64,000 bases of DNA from Actinophytocola sp. (GTDB lineage Bacteria; Actinomycetota; Actinomycetes; Mycobacteriales; Pseudonocardiaceae): positions 44,073 through 108,072 of the forward strand of contig WHUB01000005.1 of the NCBI GenBank assembly GCA_009377395.1, read 5' to 3'. Every line of letters starts with the position of its first letter. The first letter of the stretch is position 1. The translations under genes and the position numbers were made by a program. Shown one piece after another: positions 51,208 through 61,595 of this stretch. A model generated the notes under the pieces. It worked only from the letters and a program-made list of their open reading frames with translations. It ran no database searches and was not told the origin of the DNA.

Positions 51208-52203
51208 TCAGGTGTCGGAGGCGCGCTGCTCGCCGGCCGCGCTCTGCTCCTCGTCGCGCGCCTCGTCCTGCTCCTCATCGGCGGTCTCGGTGTCCGTCTC
51301 CTCGGCCGGTCCGGCCTTGCCCAGCGCGACCTCGGGCGACTCCCTGCCGCCGCGACGACGTGCCAGCAGCAGGTAGATCACCGCGCCGAGGAACACCAGG
51401 ACCGAGACCCAGACGTTGACCCGCAGCCCGAGCACGTGGGTGGCGGGGTCGGTGCGCATCATCTCGATCCAGAATCGGCCCGCGGTGTATCCGGCGACGT
51501 AGAGCGCGAACACCCGGCCGTGGCCGAGCCGGAAGCGGCGGTCGGCCCAGACCAGCAGCACCGCGACACCGAGGTTCCACAGCAGCTCGTAGAGGAACGT
51601 CGGATGCACCACGGCGATGACCTCGCCGGTCGACTGACCGAGCAATTGGTCGGGCCGGCCGGTCTCCAGGTTGACCCGGTTGAAGATCTCGAGTCCCCAC
51701 GGCAGGTCGGTCGAACCGCCGTAGAGCTCCTGGTTGAAGTAGTTGCCGAGCCTGCCGATGGCCTGCGCGACCACGATGCCGGGGGCGATCGCGTCGGCGA
51801 CGACCGGCAGCGGGATGCCGCGGGTCCGGCACGCGATCCAGGCGCCGACTCCGCCGAGCGCGATCGCGCCCCAGATGCCGAGACCGCCGTCCCAGATCTT
51901 GAGAGCGTCGACCGGGTCGGCGCCCTCGCCGAAGTAGCGATAGTAGTCGGTCAGGACGTGGTAGAGCCTGCCGCCGACGATGCCGAACGGGACGGCGAAG
52001 ACCGCGACGTCGACGATCGTGCCCTTGTTGCCGCCCCGCGCGGCCCAGCGTCGCTCACCCCACCAGATCGCGACCAGGATGCCCGCGATGATGCACAGCG
52101 CGTAGGCGCGGAGCGGGATCGTGACGAACCCGAGGTCGAACTGCCACACGCCTTGCGGCGGACTCGGAAAGCTGGCGAGAACGGGGCCGGCTGCGATAGT
52201 CAC
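51208..52203 (-). CDS. lgt: phosphatidylglycerol-prolipoprotein diacylglyceryl transferase
   Basis: Lgt transfers a diacylglyceryl group to the lipobox Cys of prolipoproteins, for example GluB in this window. The 331-residue membrane protein has about seven helices. Conserved motifs are [14 protein letters not shown] (the HGGL-like catalytic region of actinobacteria), [12 protein letters not shown], and the signature [13 protein letters not shown] with the essential Arg and Asn. An acidic C-terminal tail of about 60 residues is poorly conserved. The GTG start overlaps the trpA stop as GTGA. Confidence 0.94.
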   Translation of the reverse strand: MTIAAGPVLASFPSPPQGVWQFDLGFVTIPLRAYALCIIAGILVAIWWGERRWAARGGNKGTIVDVAVFAVPFGIVGGRLYHVLTDYYRYFGEGADPVDALKIWDGGLGIWGAIALGGVGAWIACRTRGIPLPVVADAIAPGIVVAQAIGRLGNYFNQELYGGSTDLPWGLEIFNRVNLETGRPDQLLGQSTGEVIAVVHPTFLYELLWNLGVAVLLVWADRRFRLGHGRVFALYVAGYTAGRFWIEMMRTDPATHVLGLRVNVWVSVLVFLGAVIYLLLARRRGGRESPEVALGKAGPAEETDTETADEEQDEARDEEQSAAGEQRASDT

Positions 52204-53000
52204 GGCGCTACCGTAGCGCGTCCCGATTTCTGCCGGACACCCCCGGCGAGTTCCTCGGCGAGCGCGCGCACCGCGCCCGGGCCGCCCTCGGCGGCGGTCA
52301 CGAACGCCGAGCCGACGATCACGGCGTCGGCGAAGGCGGCGACCTCGGCAGCCTGCTCACCGGAGCGCACCCCGATGCCGACGCCGACCGGCAGCGTGGT
52401 GTGCGCCTTGGTGCGGCGCACAAGCTCGGCGGCGCCCGCGCCCACCTGGTCCCGCGCGCCGGTGACACCCATCACCGCTGTCGCATAGACGAACCCGGAC
52501 GCCGCCTTGACGGTGCGGTCGATGCGCTCCTCGGACGAGGACGGCGCGACCAGGAAGATCCGGTCAAGCCCGTGCGTCTCGGAGACGGCGAGCCACTCCT
52601 CGGCCTCGTCGGGAACCAGGTCCGGGGTGATCAGGCCGTCTCCCCCGGCGGCGGCGAGGTCGCGCGCGAAGGCGTCGACGCCGTAGTGGTGCACCGGGTT
52701 CCAGTAGGTCATCACGACCGCCCGGCCGCCGTGGCCGGTGACGGACTCGACGACGTCGAACGTCTGCCGCAGCCGAAAGCCGTTGCGCAGCGCGGTGTCC
52801 GCGGCGACCTGGATCGTCGGGCCGTCCATCACCGGGTCCGAGTACGGCACGCCGACCTCGATCAGGTCGCAGCCGCCGTCGACCATCGCCGCCAGCAGGT
52901 CCTTCGACTCGGCCACGGTCGGGAACCCGGCGGGCAGGTAGCCGATCAGCGCCGCCCTGTCCTCGGCCTTGACCTGCTCGAACAGTCTCTTCAGGCTCAC
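52200..53000 (-). CDS. trpA: tryptophan synthase alpha subunit
   Basis: TrpA cleaves indole-3-glycerol phosphate to indole, which passes to TrpB through the tunnel. The 266-residue TIM barrel holds the catalytic Glu and Asp in [19 protein letters not shown], and [14 protein letters not shown] and [10 protein letters not shown] segments typical of the family. The GTG start (53000) overlaps the trpB stop as GTGA, a fusion-like coupling that should keep the subunits in 1:1 ratio. Confidence 0.95.
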   Translation of the reverse strand: MSLKRLFEQVKAEDRAALIGYLPAGFPTVAESKDLLAAMVDGGCDLIEVGVPYSDPVMDGPTIQVAADTALRNGFRLRQTFDVVESVTGHGGRAVVMTYWNPVHHYGVDAFARDLAAAGGDGLITPDLVPDEAEEWLAVSETHGLDRIFLVAPSSSEERIDRTVKAASGFVYATAVMGVTGARDQVGAGAAELVRRTKAHTTLPVGVGIGVRSGEQAAEVAAFADAVIVGSAFVTAAEGGPGAVRALAEELAGGVRQKSGRATVAP

Positions 53001-54211
53001 GACTCCTCCACGTAGCCGAAGTGCTTCGCGGCGGTGTCCATGTCCTTGTCGCCCCGCCCGGAGAGATTCACCACGATCAGCCCGTCGGGGCCGAGCTCGC
53101 GGCCGAGCACCAGCGCCCCGGCCAGCGCGTGCGCCGACTCGATCGCCGGGATGACGCCCTCGGTGCGCGAAAGCAGCTGGAACGCGTCCATCGCCTCGTC
53201 GTCGGTGACCGAGCGGTACTCGGCGCGGCCGGTGTCCTTCAGCCAGGCGTGCTCCGGGCCGACACCCGGATAGTCGAGCCCGGCCGAGATCGAGTACGCC
53301 TCGATGGTCTGGCCGTCGTCGTCCTGCAGCAGGTAGGACCGGGCGCCGTGCAGCACGCCGGGCGTGCCCTCCGACAGCGTCGCGCCGTGCTCGCCGGAGG
53401 CGATGCCGTGCCCGCCGGGCTCGAACCCGACCAGCCGGACGTCCGGGTCGTCGATGAAGCCGTGGAAGATGCCGATCGCGTTGGAGCCGCCGCCGACGCA
53501 GGCCGCGACCGCGTCCGGCAGCCTGCCGGTCTGCTCCAGGATCTGGCGGCGCGCCTCCTCGCCGATCACGGTGTGGAAGTTGCGTACCATCACCGGGAAC
53601 GGATGCGCTCCGGCCGCCGTGCCGAGCAGGTAGTGCGTGTCGGCGACGTTGGTGACCCAGTCCCGCAGCGCCTCGTTGATCGCATCCTTGAGGGTGCGTG
53701 AGCCGGTCTTGACCGGGATGACCTCGGCGCCGAGCAGCTTCATCCGCGCCACGTTCAGCGCCTGCCGCTCGGTGTCGACCTCGCCCATGTAGATGGTGCA
53801 GTCCAGCTCCATCAGCGCGCACGCGGTGGCGGTCGCCACGCCGTGCTGACCGGCTCCGGTCTCGGCGATGACCCGCTTCTTGCCCATCCGCTTGGTGAGC
53901 AGCGCCTGGCCCAGCACGTTGTTGATCTTGTGGGAGCCGGTGTGGTTGAGGTCCTCGCGCTTGAGGAAGATCCGCGCGCCGCCCGCGTGCTCGGCGAACC
54001 GGGGCGCCTCGGTCAGCAGCGACGGCCGGTTGGCGTAGTCGCGCAGCAGCCGGGTGAACTCCTCGGTGAACGCCGGGTCCAGGCGGGCCTTGTCGTACTC
54101 GGCCGACAGCTCGTCGAGCGCGCCGATCAGCGCCTCCGGCATGAACCGCCCGCCGTAGGGCCCGAAGTGACCCCGTTCGTCCGGGTCGTGGGGGTTACGC
54201 TGCTTCGTCAC
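52997..54211 (-). CDS. trpB: tryptophan synthase beta subunit
   Basis: TrpB makes tryptophan from indole and serine with PLP. The 404-residue protein carries the PLP lysine in [18 protein letters not shown], the AETGAGQHG loop and [10 protein letters not shown] phosphate-binding motif. I chose the GTG at 54211 (start [14 protein letters not shown]) because it overlaps the trpC stop as GTGA, the same coupling used between trpB-trpA and trpA-lgt; a GTG six codons upstream (54229) is an alternative. Confidence 0.95.
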   Translation of the reverse strand: MTKQRNPHDPDERGHFGPYGGRFMPEALIGALDELSAEYDKARLDPAFTEEFTRLLRDYANRPSLLTEAPRFAEHAGGARIFLKREDLNHTGSHKINNVLGQALLTKRMGKKRVIAETGAGQHGVATATACALMELDCTIYMGEVDTERQALNVARMKLLGAEVIPVKTGSRTLKDAINEALRDWVTNVADTHYLLGTAAGAHPFPVMVRNFHTVIGEEARRQILEQTGRLPDAVAACVGGGSNAIGIFHGFIDDPDVRLVGFEPGGHGIASGEHGATLSEGTPGVLHGARSYLLQDDDGQTIEAYSISAGLDYPGVGPEHAWLKDTGRAEYRSVTDDEAMDAFQLLSRTEGVIPAIESAHALAGALVLGRELGPDGLIVVNLSGRGDKDMDTAAKHFGYVEES

Positions 54212-55017
54212 CGGGCCGGCCTCGGACACGCCGGGTGCGAGCCTGCCGTGACGAGTTGCACCAGCGCCGACTTCGGGTCCTCGCTCGCGACGAGGCCCTC
54301 GCCGACCAGCACGGCGTCCGCGCCGTGGCCCGCGTAGGTCATCAGGTCGCCCGGGCCGCGCACCCCGGACTCGGCGATCTTGAGCACGTGCGGCGGCAGG
54401 CCGGGCGCCAGCCGGCTGAAGACGTCCCGGTCGACCTCGAGATTGTGCAGGTTCCGCGCGTTGACGCCGATGACCTGCGCGCCGCTCTCCAGCGCACGGT
54501 CTGCCTCCTCGGCGTTGTGCACCTCGACCAGCGCCGTCATGCCGAGCGACTCGACCCGGTCGAGCAGCGCGGCGAGCGCGTTCTGCTCCAGCGCGGCGAC
54601 GATCAGCAGCACCAGGTCGGCGCCGTGCGCCCGCGCCTCGTGCACCTGGTACGGGCTGACGATGAAGTCCTTGCGCAGCACCGGGACGTCGACGGCGGCG
54701 CGCACCGCGTCGAGGTCGGCGAGCGACCCGCCGAACCGCCGCTGCTCGGTGAGCACGCTGATCACGCGGGCGCCCGCGTCTGCGTAGTCGGCAGCCAGCG
54801 CGGCCGGGTCGGGGACGTCGGCGAGCTGCCCCTTGGACGGGCTGCGCCGCTTGACCTCGGCGATCACGCCGATGCCTGGTTCCTTCAGCGCTGCGATGGC
54901 GTTTCGCGGCTCCGGGGCCTTGGCGGCCCGTTGCTTGAGCTCATCGAATGGCAACGCCTTCTCGCGTTCGGCCAGGTCTTCCCTGACCCCTGCGAGGATG
55001 TCTTCCAGCACGCTCAC
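54208..55017 (-). CDS. trpC: indole-3-glycerol phosphate synthase
   Basis: TrpC closes the pyrrole ring of the indole precursor. The 269-residue barrel shows the catalytic Lys and Glu in [13 protein letters not shown], a second Lys in [13 protein letters not shown], and [17 protein letters not shown] and the phosphate-binding loop [10 protein letters not shown]. It is first in a trpC-trpB-trpA-lgt unit and starts after a terminator-like hairpin that separates it from trpE. No trpD is seen in the window. Confidence 0.95.
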   Translation of the reverse strand: MSVLEDILAGVREDLAEREKALPFDELKQRAAKAPEPRNAIAALKEPGIGVIAEVKRRSPSKGQLADVPDPAALAADYADAGARVISVLTEQRRFGGSLADLDAVRAAVDVPVLRKDFIVSPYQVHEARAHGADLVLLIVAALEQNALAALLDRVESLGMTALVEVHNAEEADRALESGAQVIGVNARNLHNLEVDRDVFSRLAPGLPPHVLKIAESGVRGPGDLMTYAGHGADAVLVGEGLVASEDPKSALVQLVTAGSHPACPRPAR

Positions 55018-55123
55018 CGGGCGCCCTCACGCCTTACCGGTTCGGACACAGTGCACGCAAGCTCGATCACAAAACCTTTCCCTTCCCGCCGCAAAGATGC
55101 TACCCCGCACATATCGGCGGATC

Positions 55124-55141
55124 CCCGGCCGGGGGGCCGGG
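55124..55141 (-). terminator. hairpin between the TIGR02234 gene and trpC
   Basis: CCCGGCC (55124-55130) and GGCCGGG (55135-55141) form a perfect 7-bp stem with a GGGG loop, 4 bases after the stop of the membrane-protein gene. It probably ends or weakens the trpE transcript before the trpC promoter region (55018-55123), which contains an unusually AT-rich stretch near 55068-55082. Confidence 0.5.
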
Positions 55142-55145
55142 CGGT

Positions 55146-55673
55146 CTATGACCCCGACGTGGGATCCTCCCCCTCCGACAGCGCGCGCCACATCTCGTCA
55201 TCCGGGTCCGTGGCACGGGGTTTGGCGCCGGGCGCCGAGTACTTCGCGCCGAGCCGGGGCATCCGGTGACCACGCCAGACCAGCAACCCGCCCGCTGCGA
55301 GCAGCAGCAGTGCCCCCACGACGGCCACCGCCGGTCCGGTCAGCGTCCGCTCCGGCCGGCCGACGGGCTGGTACGCGTCGTACGGAGTGCCGCTGAGGAT
55401 CAGCCACAGCGCGATCGCACCGGCGACCGCGAGCCCGGTGCCGAGTGCCCGCCGCGCCAGGCCGGGCAGCGCGACGGTGGCGGCGACGGCGGCCAGCGCG
55501 AGCACCGCCAGCGGCAGCAGCCACCCGGCGAGGTCGGCGCCGGTGATGGTGCCGCCGGGGCTCATCTCGACCCAGGCCAGCTTCGACGAGCCCCACAGCG
55601 TGATCGCGCTCAGCAGCAGCGCGGCGGTGGTGATGACCAGGCCGCGCCGGGCCGGGGGCTGGGTGTCAGCCAC
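55146..55673 (-). CDS. Trp biosynthesis-associated membrane protein (TIGR02234)
   Basis: A 175-residue protein with four hydrophobic segments (about residues 11-30, 47-65, 73-93 and 110-130) and a cytoplasmic polar tail ending in [17 protein letters not shown]. It belongs to the actinobacterial TIGR02234 family, always placed with trp genes but of unknown function. Its start overlaps trpE by 8 bases, so it is made with trpE; a role in Trp transport or enzyme docking at the membrane is speculation. Confidence 0.87.
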   Translation of the reverse strand: MADTQPPARRGLVITTAALLLSAITLWGSSKLAWVEMSPGGTITGADLAGWLLPLAVLALAAVAATVALPGLARRALGTGLAVAGAIALWLILSGTPYDAYQPVGRPERTLTGPAVAVVGALLLLAAGGLLVWRGHRMPRLGAKYSAPGAKPRATDPDDEMWRALSEGEDPTSGS

Positions 55674-57195
55674 GGGGATCTCGCATGGTCGCGGCGGCGG
55701 CGACGGCCGAGAGCACTGTGCGCGCCTTGTTCAGCGACTCGTTGTCCTCGTAGTCGGGGTCGGAGTCGGCGACGACTCCCCCGCCGGCCTGCACATACGC
55801 GACGCCGTCGCGCATCAGCGCGGTGCGGATCGCGATGGCGGTGTCGGCGTCGCCCGCGAAGTCGAAGTAGCCGACCACGCCGCCGTAGAGGCCCCGCCGG
55901 GTCGGTTCCAGCGACTCGATCAGCTCCATCGCCCGGACCTTCGGCGCGCCGGTCAGCGTGCCCGCCGGGAAGCAGGCGGCGACGGCGTCGAAGGCGGACT
56001 TGTCGTCGGCGAGCTGGCCGGTGACGGTGGAGACGATGTGCATGACGTGGCTGTAGCGCTCGATGGTGAAGAAGTCCACCACGTGCACCGTGCCCGGCTT
56101 GCAGACCCGGCCGAGGTCGTTGCGGCCGAGGTCGACCAGCATCAGGTGCTCGGCGCGCTCCTTGGCGTCGGCGAGCAGGTCCTTGGCGAGCAGCGCGTCC
56201 TCGTCGGGATCCTGCCCGCGCCACCGGGTGCCCGCGATCGGGTGGGTGGTCGCGCGGCCGTCGCGCACCGTGACCAGCGACTCCGGGCTGGAGCCCACGA
56301 TGTCGAACCCGTCGAGCCGCAACAGATACATGTACGGGCTCGGGTTGGTGTTGCGCAGCACCCGGTAGACGTCGAGCGCGTCGGCGCCGGTGGTCATCTC
56401 GAACCGCTGCGACGGCACCACCTGGAACGCCTCGCCCGCGTGGATCGCCTCGACCGCCGCCAGCACGGCCTTGTGGTAGTCGGCCTTGTCGCGGCGGCGG
56501 GTGAACTCGGGCGCCGGGCGTTCGAACATCGCCGTGGTCGGCGGGGCGTGGGTGGCCAGCTGCTCGGTCATCGCGTCGAGCCTGCGCACGGCGTCGTCGT
56601 AGGCGGCCTCGACGCGTTCCGGCGAGTCGTCCCAGTTGACGGCGTTGGCGATGAGCGTGACCGTGCCCTCGTGGTGGTCGAACGCGGCCAGGTCGGTCGC
56701 GAACAGCATGACCATCTCGGGGATGCGCAGGTCGTCGTCGGCCAGCTCCGGCAGCCGTTCCAGCCAGCGCACCGCGTCGTAGCCGACGTAGCCGACCATG
56801 CCGCCGGTCAGCGGCGGCATGCCAGGCAGCGGCTCGGTGTGCAGCACGCTCAGCGTCTCCCGCAGCACGTCGAGCGGGTTGCCCTCGGCGGGCAGGCCGA
56901 CCGGCGGAGTGCCGAGCCAGCACGCCTCGCCGTCGCGCACGGTGAGCGCGGCGGGGCTGCGCACGCCGATGAACGACCAGCGCGACCACGACTGGCCGTT
57001 CTCGGCCGACTCGAACAGGAACGTCCCCGGCCGGTCCTGCGCGAGCGTGCGGTACAGCGCGATCGGCGTCTCCGCGTCTGCGAGCAGGGTCCTGACCACG
57101 GGGATGACCCGGCGCGTCGGGGCGAGCGAGACGAACTCCGCCTTGCTGGGGCTGACCTCACCAAGGGCGGGAGCGGTACTGACCATGGCCGTCAT
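55666..57195 (-). CDS. trpE: anthranilate synthase component I
   Basis: TrpE makes anthranilate from chorismate with ammonia from its partner amidotransferase, which is not in the window. The 509-residue protein has the conserved SPSKAEF start, the Trp-feedback-site region [21 protein letters not shown], and the chorismate-utilising core: [13 protein letters not shown] ([16 protein letters not shown]), [29 protein letters not shown] and [17 protein letters not shown] chose ATG 57195; ATG 57186 is also possible. The start lies 43 bases from a divergent TetR gene. Confidence 0.95.
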   Translation of the reverse strand: MTAMVSTAPALGEVSPSKAEFVSLAPTRRVIPVVRTLLADAETPIALYRTLAQDRPGTFLFESAENGQSWSRWSFIGVRSPAALTVRDGEACWLGTPPVGLPAEGNPLDVLRETLSVLHTEPLPGMPPLTGGMVGYVGYDAVRWLERLPELADDDLRIPEMVMLFATDLAAFDHHEGTVTLIANAVNWDDSPERVEAAYDDAVRRLDAMTEQLATHAPPTTAMFERPAPEFTRRRDKADYHKAVLAAVEAIHAGEAFQVVPSQRFEMTTGADALDVYRVLRNTNPSPYMYLLRLDGFDIVGSSPESLVTVRDGRATTHPIAGTRWRGQDPDEDALLAKDLLADAKERAEHLMLVDLGRNDLGRVCKPGTVHVVDFFTIERYSHVMHIVSTVTGQLADDKSAFDAVAACFPAGTLTGAPKVRAMELIESLEPTRRGLYGGVVGYFDFAGDADTAIAIRTALMRDGVAYVQAGGGVVADSDPDYEDNESLNKARTVLSAVAAAATMRDPRG

Positions 57196-57238
57196 TCTGC
57201 CGTCCCCGCCCGGCTCGGTGCCGCACGGGTGATGCGCG

Positions 57239-57856
57239 ATGATGGACGGTGTGAGCGAAGAGGCTGGCACCAAGCGGCGGGGACGGCGGCCGGGCGGCGG
57301 CGACACCAGGGCCGCGCTGATCGACGCGGCGCGCGGCGTGTTCGCCGAGTCGGGCTACGACGGCGCGACCGTCCGGGGTATCGCGCAGCGCGCGGGCGTG
57401 GACGCCGCCATGGTCAACCACTGGTTCGGCAGCAAGGAGGGGCTGTTCGCCGAGGCGGTGCTGCAACTGCCGTTCACGCCGCATGAGCTGGTCGGCGAGC
57501 TGCTCGACGGGGACGTGGACACGCTCGGCGAGCGGCTCGTGCGGCGGTTCCTCGGCATCTGGGACGCGGCGGGCGGCGGCACGTTCGCCGCGATCGTGCG
57601 CAGCGTGGCCAGCCACGAGCAGGCGACGCATGTGCTGCGGGACTTCTTCATCCGCTACGTCTTCAGCGAGGTGCTGCGCTCGACCGGGTCCGACCAGCAG
57701 CTCTTCCGCGCCACGCTGGCGGCCTCGCAGATGATCGGGCTGGGCATGGTGCGCTACGTCGCCAAGTTCGAGCCGCTTGCCTCGGCCGACGTCGACACCG
57801 TGGTGACCGCGATCGCGCCCAACCTGCAGCGCTACCTCACAGGCAAGATCGACTAA
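57239..57856 (+). CDS. TetR-family regulator 1
   Basis: A 205-residue repressor-type protein. The N-terminal helix-turn-helix is at about residues 22-65 ([20 protein letters not shown], then [26 protein letters not shown]). The C-terminal ligand domain resembles that of the second TetR gene at 59038 ([29 protein letters not shown]). It is divergent from trpE, with a 43-base gap, and its stop overlaps that of hisI in convergent orientation. Ligand and target unknown. Starts at 57242 (ATG) or 57251 (GTG) cannot be excluded. Confidence 0.82.
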   Translation: MMDGVSEEAGTKRRGRRPGGGDTRAALIDAARGVFAESGYDGATVRGIAQRAGVDAAMVNHWFGSKEGLFAEAVLQLPFTPHELVGELLDGDVDTLGERLVRRFLGIWDAAGGGTFAAIVRSVASHEQATHVLRDFFIRYVFSEVLRSTGSDQQLFRATLAASQMIGLGMVRYVAKFEPLASADVDTVVTAIAPNLQRYLTGKID

Positions 57857-58206
57857 CTACGCGGCAGCAGCACCCGCTCGTCGCCGTCGAAGCAGGTGAC
57901 GGCGCCGGTGTGGCAGGCGGGACCGGTCTGCTCCACCCGCAGCAGCACCGCGTCGCCGTCGCAGTCGAGCCGCACCTCGCGCACCTGCTGGGTGTGTCCG
58001 GACGTCTCGCCCTTGACCCACAGCTGCCGCCTGCTGCGGGAGTAGTACGTCGCGCGGCGGGTGGTCAGCGTGCGGTGCAGCGCCTCGTCGTCCATCCACG
58101 CCTGCATCAGCACCTCGCCGCTGGCGTCGTCGACGGCGATCGCGGCGATGAGCCCGTCGTCGTTGCGCTTCAGCCGGGCGGCCGTCGCCGGGTCGAGCGC
58201 GCTCAC
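57853..58206 (-). CDS. hisI: phosphoribosyl-AMP cyclohydrolase
   Basis: HisI opens the adenine ring of phosphoribosyl-AMP in the third step of histidine synthesis. The 117-residue monofunctional protein has [18 protein letters not shown] and the zinc-site sequence [27 protein letters not shown] with the conserved Cys and Asp residues. The GTG start (58206) overlaps the hisF stop as GTGA, so hisF and hisI are coupled. Confidence 0.94.
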   Translation of the reverse strand: MSALDPATAARLKRNDDGLIAAIAVDDASGEVLMQAWMDDEALHRTLTTRRATYYSRSRRQLWVKGETSGHTQQVREVRLDCDGDAVLLRVEQTGPACHTGAVTCFDGDERVLLPRS

Positions 58207-58976
58207 CGGACCTCGACCCCTGCCGCGCGCATGGTCGCCTTGACCTCGCCGATGGTCAGTTCCTTGAAGTGGAACACGCTCGCGGCGAGCACCGCGTCCG
58301 CGCCCGCGTCGATGGCCGGCGGGAAGTGCGCGGACTCGCCAGCGCCGCCACTGGCGATCACCGGCACCCGGACCGCGGCCCGCACCAGCCGGATCAGCTC
58401 GAGGTCGAACCCGGCCTTGGTGCCGTCGGCGTCCATCGAGTTGAGCAGGATCTCGCCGACGCCGAGCTCCTCGCCGCGCGCGGCCCACTCGACGGCGTCG
58501 ATGCCGGTGCCCTTCCGGCCGCCGTGTGTGGTCACCTCGAAGCCGGACGCCGTGGGCTCGCCGCCGTCTGGCACGCGGCGCGCGTCGACCGACAGCACGA
58601 TGCACTGCGAGCCGAACCGGCGCGATGCCTCCCGCAACAGCTCCGGCCGCGCGATGGCGGCGGTGTTGATGCTCGCCTTGTCCGCGCCCGCCCGCAGCAG
58701 CCGGTCGACGTCGTCGGTGCTGCGCACGCCGCCGCCGACGGTGAGCGGGATGAACACCTGCTCCGCGGTGCGCCGCACCACGTCGAAGGTGGTCTCGCGG
58801 TCGCCGGACGAGGCCGTCACGTCGAGGAACGTCAGCTCGTCCGCGCCCTCGGCGTCGTAGACGCGCGCCAGCTCCACCGGATCGCCCGCGTCCCGCAGGT
58901 TCTCGAAGTTGACGCCCTTGACGACCCTTCCCGCGTCGACGTCGAGACACGGGATCACCCTTACCGCCACGGCCAT
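58203..58976 (-). CDS. hisF: imidazole glycerol phosphate synthase, cyclase subunit
   Basis: HisF uses ammonia from HisH to make imidazole glycerol phosphate and AICAR. The 257-residue half-barrel repeats show the catalytic Asp in [15 protein letters not shown] and the second in VLSVDAR, and the phosphate-binding TVGGGVRS and ASGGAGE loops. I chose the ATG at 58976. hisH and the other his genes are not in the window. It is divergent from the second TetR gene across 61 bases. Confidence 0.95.
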   Translation of the reverse strand: MAVAVRVIPCLDVDAGRVVKGVNFENLRDAGDPVELARVYDAEGADELTFLDVTASSGDRETTFDVVRRTAEQVFIPLTVGGGVRSTDDVDRLLRAGADKASINTAAIARPELLREASRRFGSQCIVLSVDARRVPDGGEPTASGFEVTTHGGRKGTGIDAVEWAARGEELGVGEILLNSMDADGTKAGFDLELIRLVRAAVRVPVIASGGAGESAHFPPAIDAGADAVLAASVFHFKELTIGEVKATMRAAGVEVR

Positions 58977-59037
58977 GGCCCGAGCGTACTGGCGGCCATA
59001 CGCTTGATCACAGCTGGACCAGCGAAGGACGGTGGGT

Positions 59038-59607
59038 ATGGCGAAGGCGGGACGGCGACCCGGCCAGACCGAGACCCGAGAGCAGATCCTGGCCGCCGCG
59101 CGCGGCCTGTTCGCCGAGCACGGCTTCGACGCGACCACGATCCGCGCGATCGCGGCCGAGGCCGAGGTCAACCCCGCGCTGATCCACCACTACTTCGGCT
59201 CGAAGGACCGGGTGTTCGTGGCGGCGCTGGCGCTGCCGGTCAACCCGGTCGACGTGATCGGCGAGGCGATCACGGGTTCCCGGGAGATGATCGGCGAGCG
59301 GCTGGTGCGGTTCTTCCTCAGCGTCTGGGGCAACCCCGAGGCACGGCAGCCGTTCCTGGCGATGCTGCGCTCGGTGACGTCGAACGAGCAGGCCGCGCGG
59401 ATGATGCGGGAGTTCATCAACCACACCGTGATCCGCCCGATCGCGGCAGAGCTGGGCATCCGCGAGCTGACGATGTCGGCGGTCGGCGCGCAGCTGATCG
59501 GCATCGCGATGCTGCGCTACGTGGTCCGGCTCGAACCGCTGGCCTCGGCCAGCGACGAGGAGGTGGTGGCCACCGTCGCGCCCGTGGTGCAGCGCTACCT
59601 CGACTGA
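59038..59607 (+). CDS. TetR-family regulator 2
   Basis: A 189-residue TetR protein. The DNA-binding region (about residues 12-58) contains [20 protein letters not shown] and [14 protein letters not shown]. The C-terminal domain ([40 protein letters not shown]) is clearly paralogous to TetR 1. A GTG two codons upstream is an alternative to the ATG. Downstream on the same strand, beyond an interrupted gene and a transposon, is an ABC-2 transporter; TetR genes of this type often control such exporters, so it may be the target. Confidence 0.83.
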   Translation: MAKAGRRPGQTETREQILAAARGLFAEHGFDATTIRAIAAEAEVNPALIHHYFGSKDRVFVAALALPVNPVDVIGEAITGSREMIGERLVRFFLSVWGNPEARQPFLAMLRSVTSNEQAARMMREFINHTVIRPIAAELGIRELTMSAVGAQLIGIAMLRYVVRLEPLASASDEEVVATVAPVVQRYLD

Positions 59608-59642
59608 GCAGGAATGTCGGTGGCTCGGCCTAGGTTGCCGGC

Positions 59643-60079
59643 ATGGTCTCGCAACTGCACGAGGTGCTCGTGGAGCTGTTCCACCGGCGGCCGGAGCTGG
59701 CGGCAGAGCTGCTGTCGGCGGCCGACGGCGTGGCGGTGCCGCCGTTCGAGGAGGCACGGCTCCAGGCATGCGAGCTGACGGACCTCACGCCGACCGAATA
59801 CCGCGCCGACACGGTGGTGGTGCTGTCCGCGCGGACGGGTCCGGCGCTGGCGGTGGTGGTCGAGGTCCAGCTCACCCGAGACCCGGGAAAACGCTGGTCA
59901 TGGCCGGTGTATCTGCCGACGCTGCGCGCCCGGTTGCGATGCCCGACGGTGCTGCTGGTGCTGTGCGCCGACGACAAGGTCGCCGACTGGTGCGGAACAC
60001 CGATCGAGGTCGGGCATCCCGGCTATGCGCTCCGGCCGCTGGTGATCGGGCCGCACGGGATTCCGCTGGTGGACGACCG
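59643..60079 (+). pseudogene. nuclease-like gene, 5' fragment (split by IS607-type element)
   Basis: The first 145 codons of a protein of a widespread actinobacterial family of about 290 residues. MVSQLHEVLVELFHRRPELA begins it, and the core EYRADTVVVL ... VVVEVQLTRDPGKR looks like a PD-(D/E)XK nuclease site related to Rpn-type proteins. The frame runs about 19 codons further into the element before stopping at 60137, but that tail is foreign. The 3' half is at 62231-62675. Codon 146 begins CG at 60078-60079 and would be completed by the A at 62231. Confidence 0.85.
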
Positions 60080-60330
60080 TTGCCTTCTTGTGAGCAAGTG
60101 TGAGTGCTCGTCATTAGGCAGCCTCGCCTTGCGGTGAGGCGGTCCCCGTCTTGCCCGATTGTTGCTGGTGCGGGGTTGACGCTTCACGGCCTGCTGCGTT
60201 GACCACTGGCGTGGTCGCGGTCTCCTGCGTGGCTCCACGTCCGTCTCCACTCGATGCAGTGGCGGCCGGGCTACTCCCGGTACCGGTCCTCGTTCCACCC
60301 GTGTGATGGGTGTCGCCGAGGCGGGCGAGG
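60080..60330 (-). ncRNA. probable omega-RNA (reRNA) region at the tnpB-side end
   Basis: TnpB proteins use an RNA made from the 3' end of tnpB to the element edge, with the guide taken from the flanking host DNA. This stretch covers the low-complexity C-terminal codons of tnpB and the end of the element, and holds a stem GCCTCGCC/GGTGAGGC (60121-60140, one G-T pair). The guide would continue into 60079-60060, reading CGGTCGTCCACCAGCGGAAT. The 5' limit is a guess. Confidence 0.35.
60088..60106 (+). repeat. IS607-type element, tnpB-side terminal inverted repeat
   Basis: TTGTGAGCAAGTGTGAGTG lies 8 bases inside the element edge and matches the complement of 62205-62223 over TTGTGAG, AG and GTGA. 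This short, imperfect pairing is typical of recombinase sites of IS607 elements rather than long terminal repeats. Confidence 0.55.
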
Positions 60331-61595
60331 TTGATTGCGGCGTTGAGGTCACGGTCGATCATCGCGCCGCAGTGTTCACACATATAGGTCCGCTCGGCCA
60401 GGGTCAGGTTTGGCTTTCGCCCGCCACAGGCCGAACAGCTCTTGGAGCTTGGGTAGTAGCGGCCGGCCTCCACGAGCGTGGAGCCGTACCAGGTCGTCTT
60501 GTAGGTCAGCATCCGCCGGATCTCCGCGAGTGCGGCGTCGGCGAGTGCCCGGTTCAGGCCCTTCTTCCGGCTGCCTCCGGCGGCGCGCATCCCGGAGGCG
60601 TTCAACCTCTCCACGGCGATGACCTGGTGGCACTGGGCCAGGCTGGTGGTGTGCTTGTGGAGTACGTCGCGGCGGACCGCGCCCGCACGCGCGTGGGTCC
60701 GGCTGATCCTGCGCTGCTGCCTGATCCACCGTTTCGACGGCTGCTGCTTGCGTTGCGTGGTCGGGTCGTGGGGGCCGTGCTGGCGGGCCGCCTTGCGCTG
60801 GAGCGCCCGCAGCCGTTCCTGGGCTTTGCTGAGGGACTTGGGGGCTGGGACCCGGTCGATCTCACGCCCGTCAGGTGAGGCGACTACCAGCAGAGAGTCG
60901 GCCTTCACACCGACATCGACACCCACCACGTCATCCCCGGCACCGACGTGACCCGGGACGGCGACAGTGCGCTGGACGATGGTCTGGAACGACACGTGCC
61001 ACCGTCCGGCCGAGTCCTCACTCAAAGTCGCGGACAGCACCCGTGCGGTGCCCGCCTCGACCCGCCTGGCGAGTTTCCCCGTGGACTCGTGCGTCTTGAT
61101 CCGCCCTACCCGCGGGAGGGTGACGTGGTGCCGGTCGGCCTCCACGCGAATGGCACCGGTGGTGAACCGCACCGAACGACGTGACCTGGCCGACTTGAAC
61201 CTCGGGAATCCGACCGACAGCCCCGCCCGGTCGCCCTTGCGGGACTTGTCCCAGGCATCCAACCCGCGGGCGAGGGCGTCCAGGCCGGTGTTGTACGCCT
61301 CTTTGGAGTTCTCGCCCCACCACGGGGCCACATCATTCTTGCGGGCGTTCCACTCCCTGCGCAGCCCAGCCAGCGACCAGTTCAACGACGGCGTCAGATC
61401 GGCATCGGCAATGCCGTACGAGCGCTCCGCCTGGCGCTGGTCGAGTACCGCCCTCACCACGGCGAGCATCGTGTTGTGCGCCCTGCGAGCGCCACCAGCA
61501 TGCGACCGGAACGCCCGCACCTGCGCCGGGCTGGGGTCCAGCGCGTACTTGTACGCCTGCGCCACCCAGCCCTCGGCAACCTCGAACCTCGCCAT
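60114..61595 (-). CDS. tnpB: RNA-guided endonuclease TnpB
   Basis: A 493-residue TnpB, the transposon-encoded ancestor type of Cas12. After the N-terminal wedge/REC region, the RuvC domain shows Asp227 in VVGVDVG, Glu329 in VIAVERLN and the third acid in IDRDLNAAIN (414-416). The zinc finger is CSACG (387-390) and CEHCG (406-409). So all catalytic and metal residues are kept and the nuclease is probably active. The last ~65 residues are low-complexity and likely double as omega-RNA template. The ATG overlaps the tnpA stop by one base (TGATG). Confidence 0.92.
   Translation of the reverse strand: MARFEVAEGWVAQAYKYALDPSPAQVRAFRSHAGGARRAHNTMLAVVRAVLDQRQAERSYGIADADLTPSLNWSLAGLRREWNARKNDVAPWWGENSKEAYNTGLDALARGLDAWDKSRKGDRAGLSVGFPRFKSARSRRSVRFTTGAIRVEADRHHVTLPRVGRIKTHESTGKLARRVEAGTARVLSATLSEDSAGRWHVSFQTIVQRTVAVPGHVGAGDDVVGVDVGVKADSLLVVASPDGREIDRVPAPKSLSKAQERLRALQRKAARQHGPHDPTTQRKQQPSKRWIRQQRRISRTHARAGAVRRDVLHKHTTSLAQCHQVIAVERLNASGMRAAGGSRKKGLNRALADAALAEIRRMLTYKTTWYGSTLVEAGRYYPSSKSCSACGGRKPNLTLAERTYMCEHCGAMIDRDLNAAINLARLGDTHHTGGTRTGTGSSPAATASSGDGRGATQETATTPVVNAAGREASTPHQQQSGKTGTASPQGEAA

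Noticed and set aside
60080..60137. Native C-terminus of the protein starting at 59643
   Set aside because: The last residues before the stop at 60137 are encoded by the transposon end, not by the host gene.
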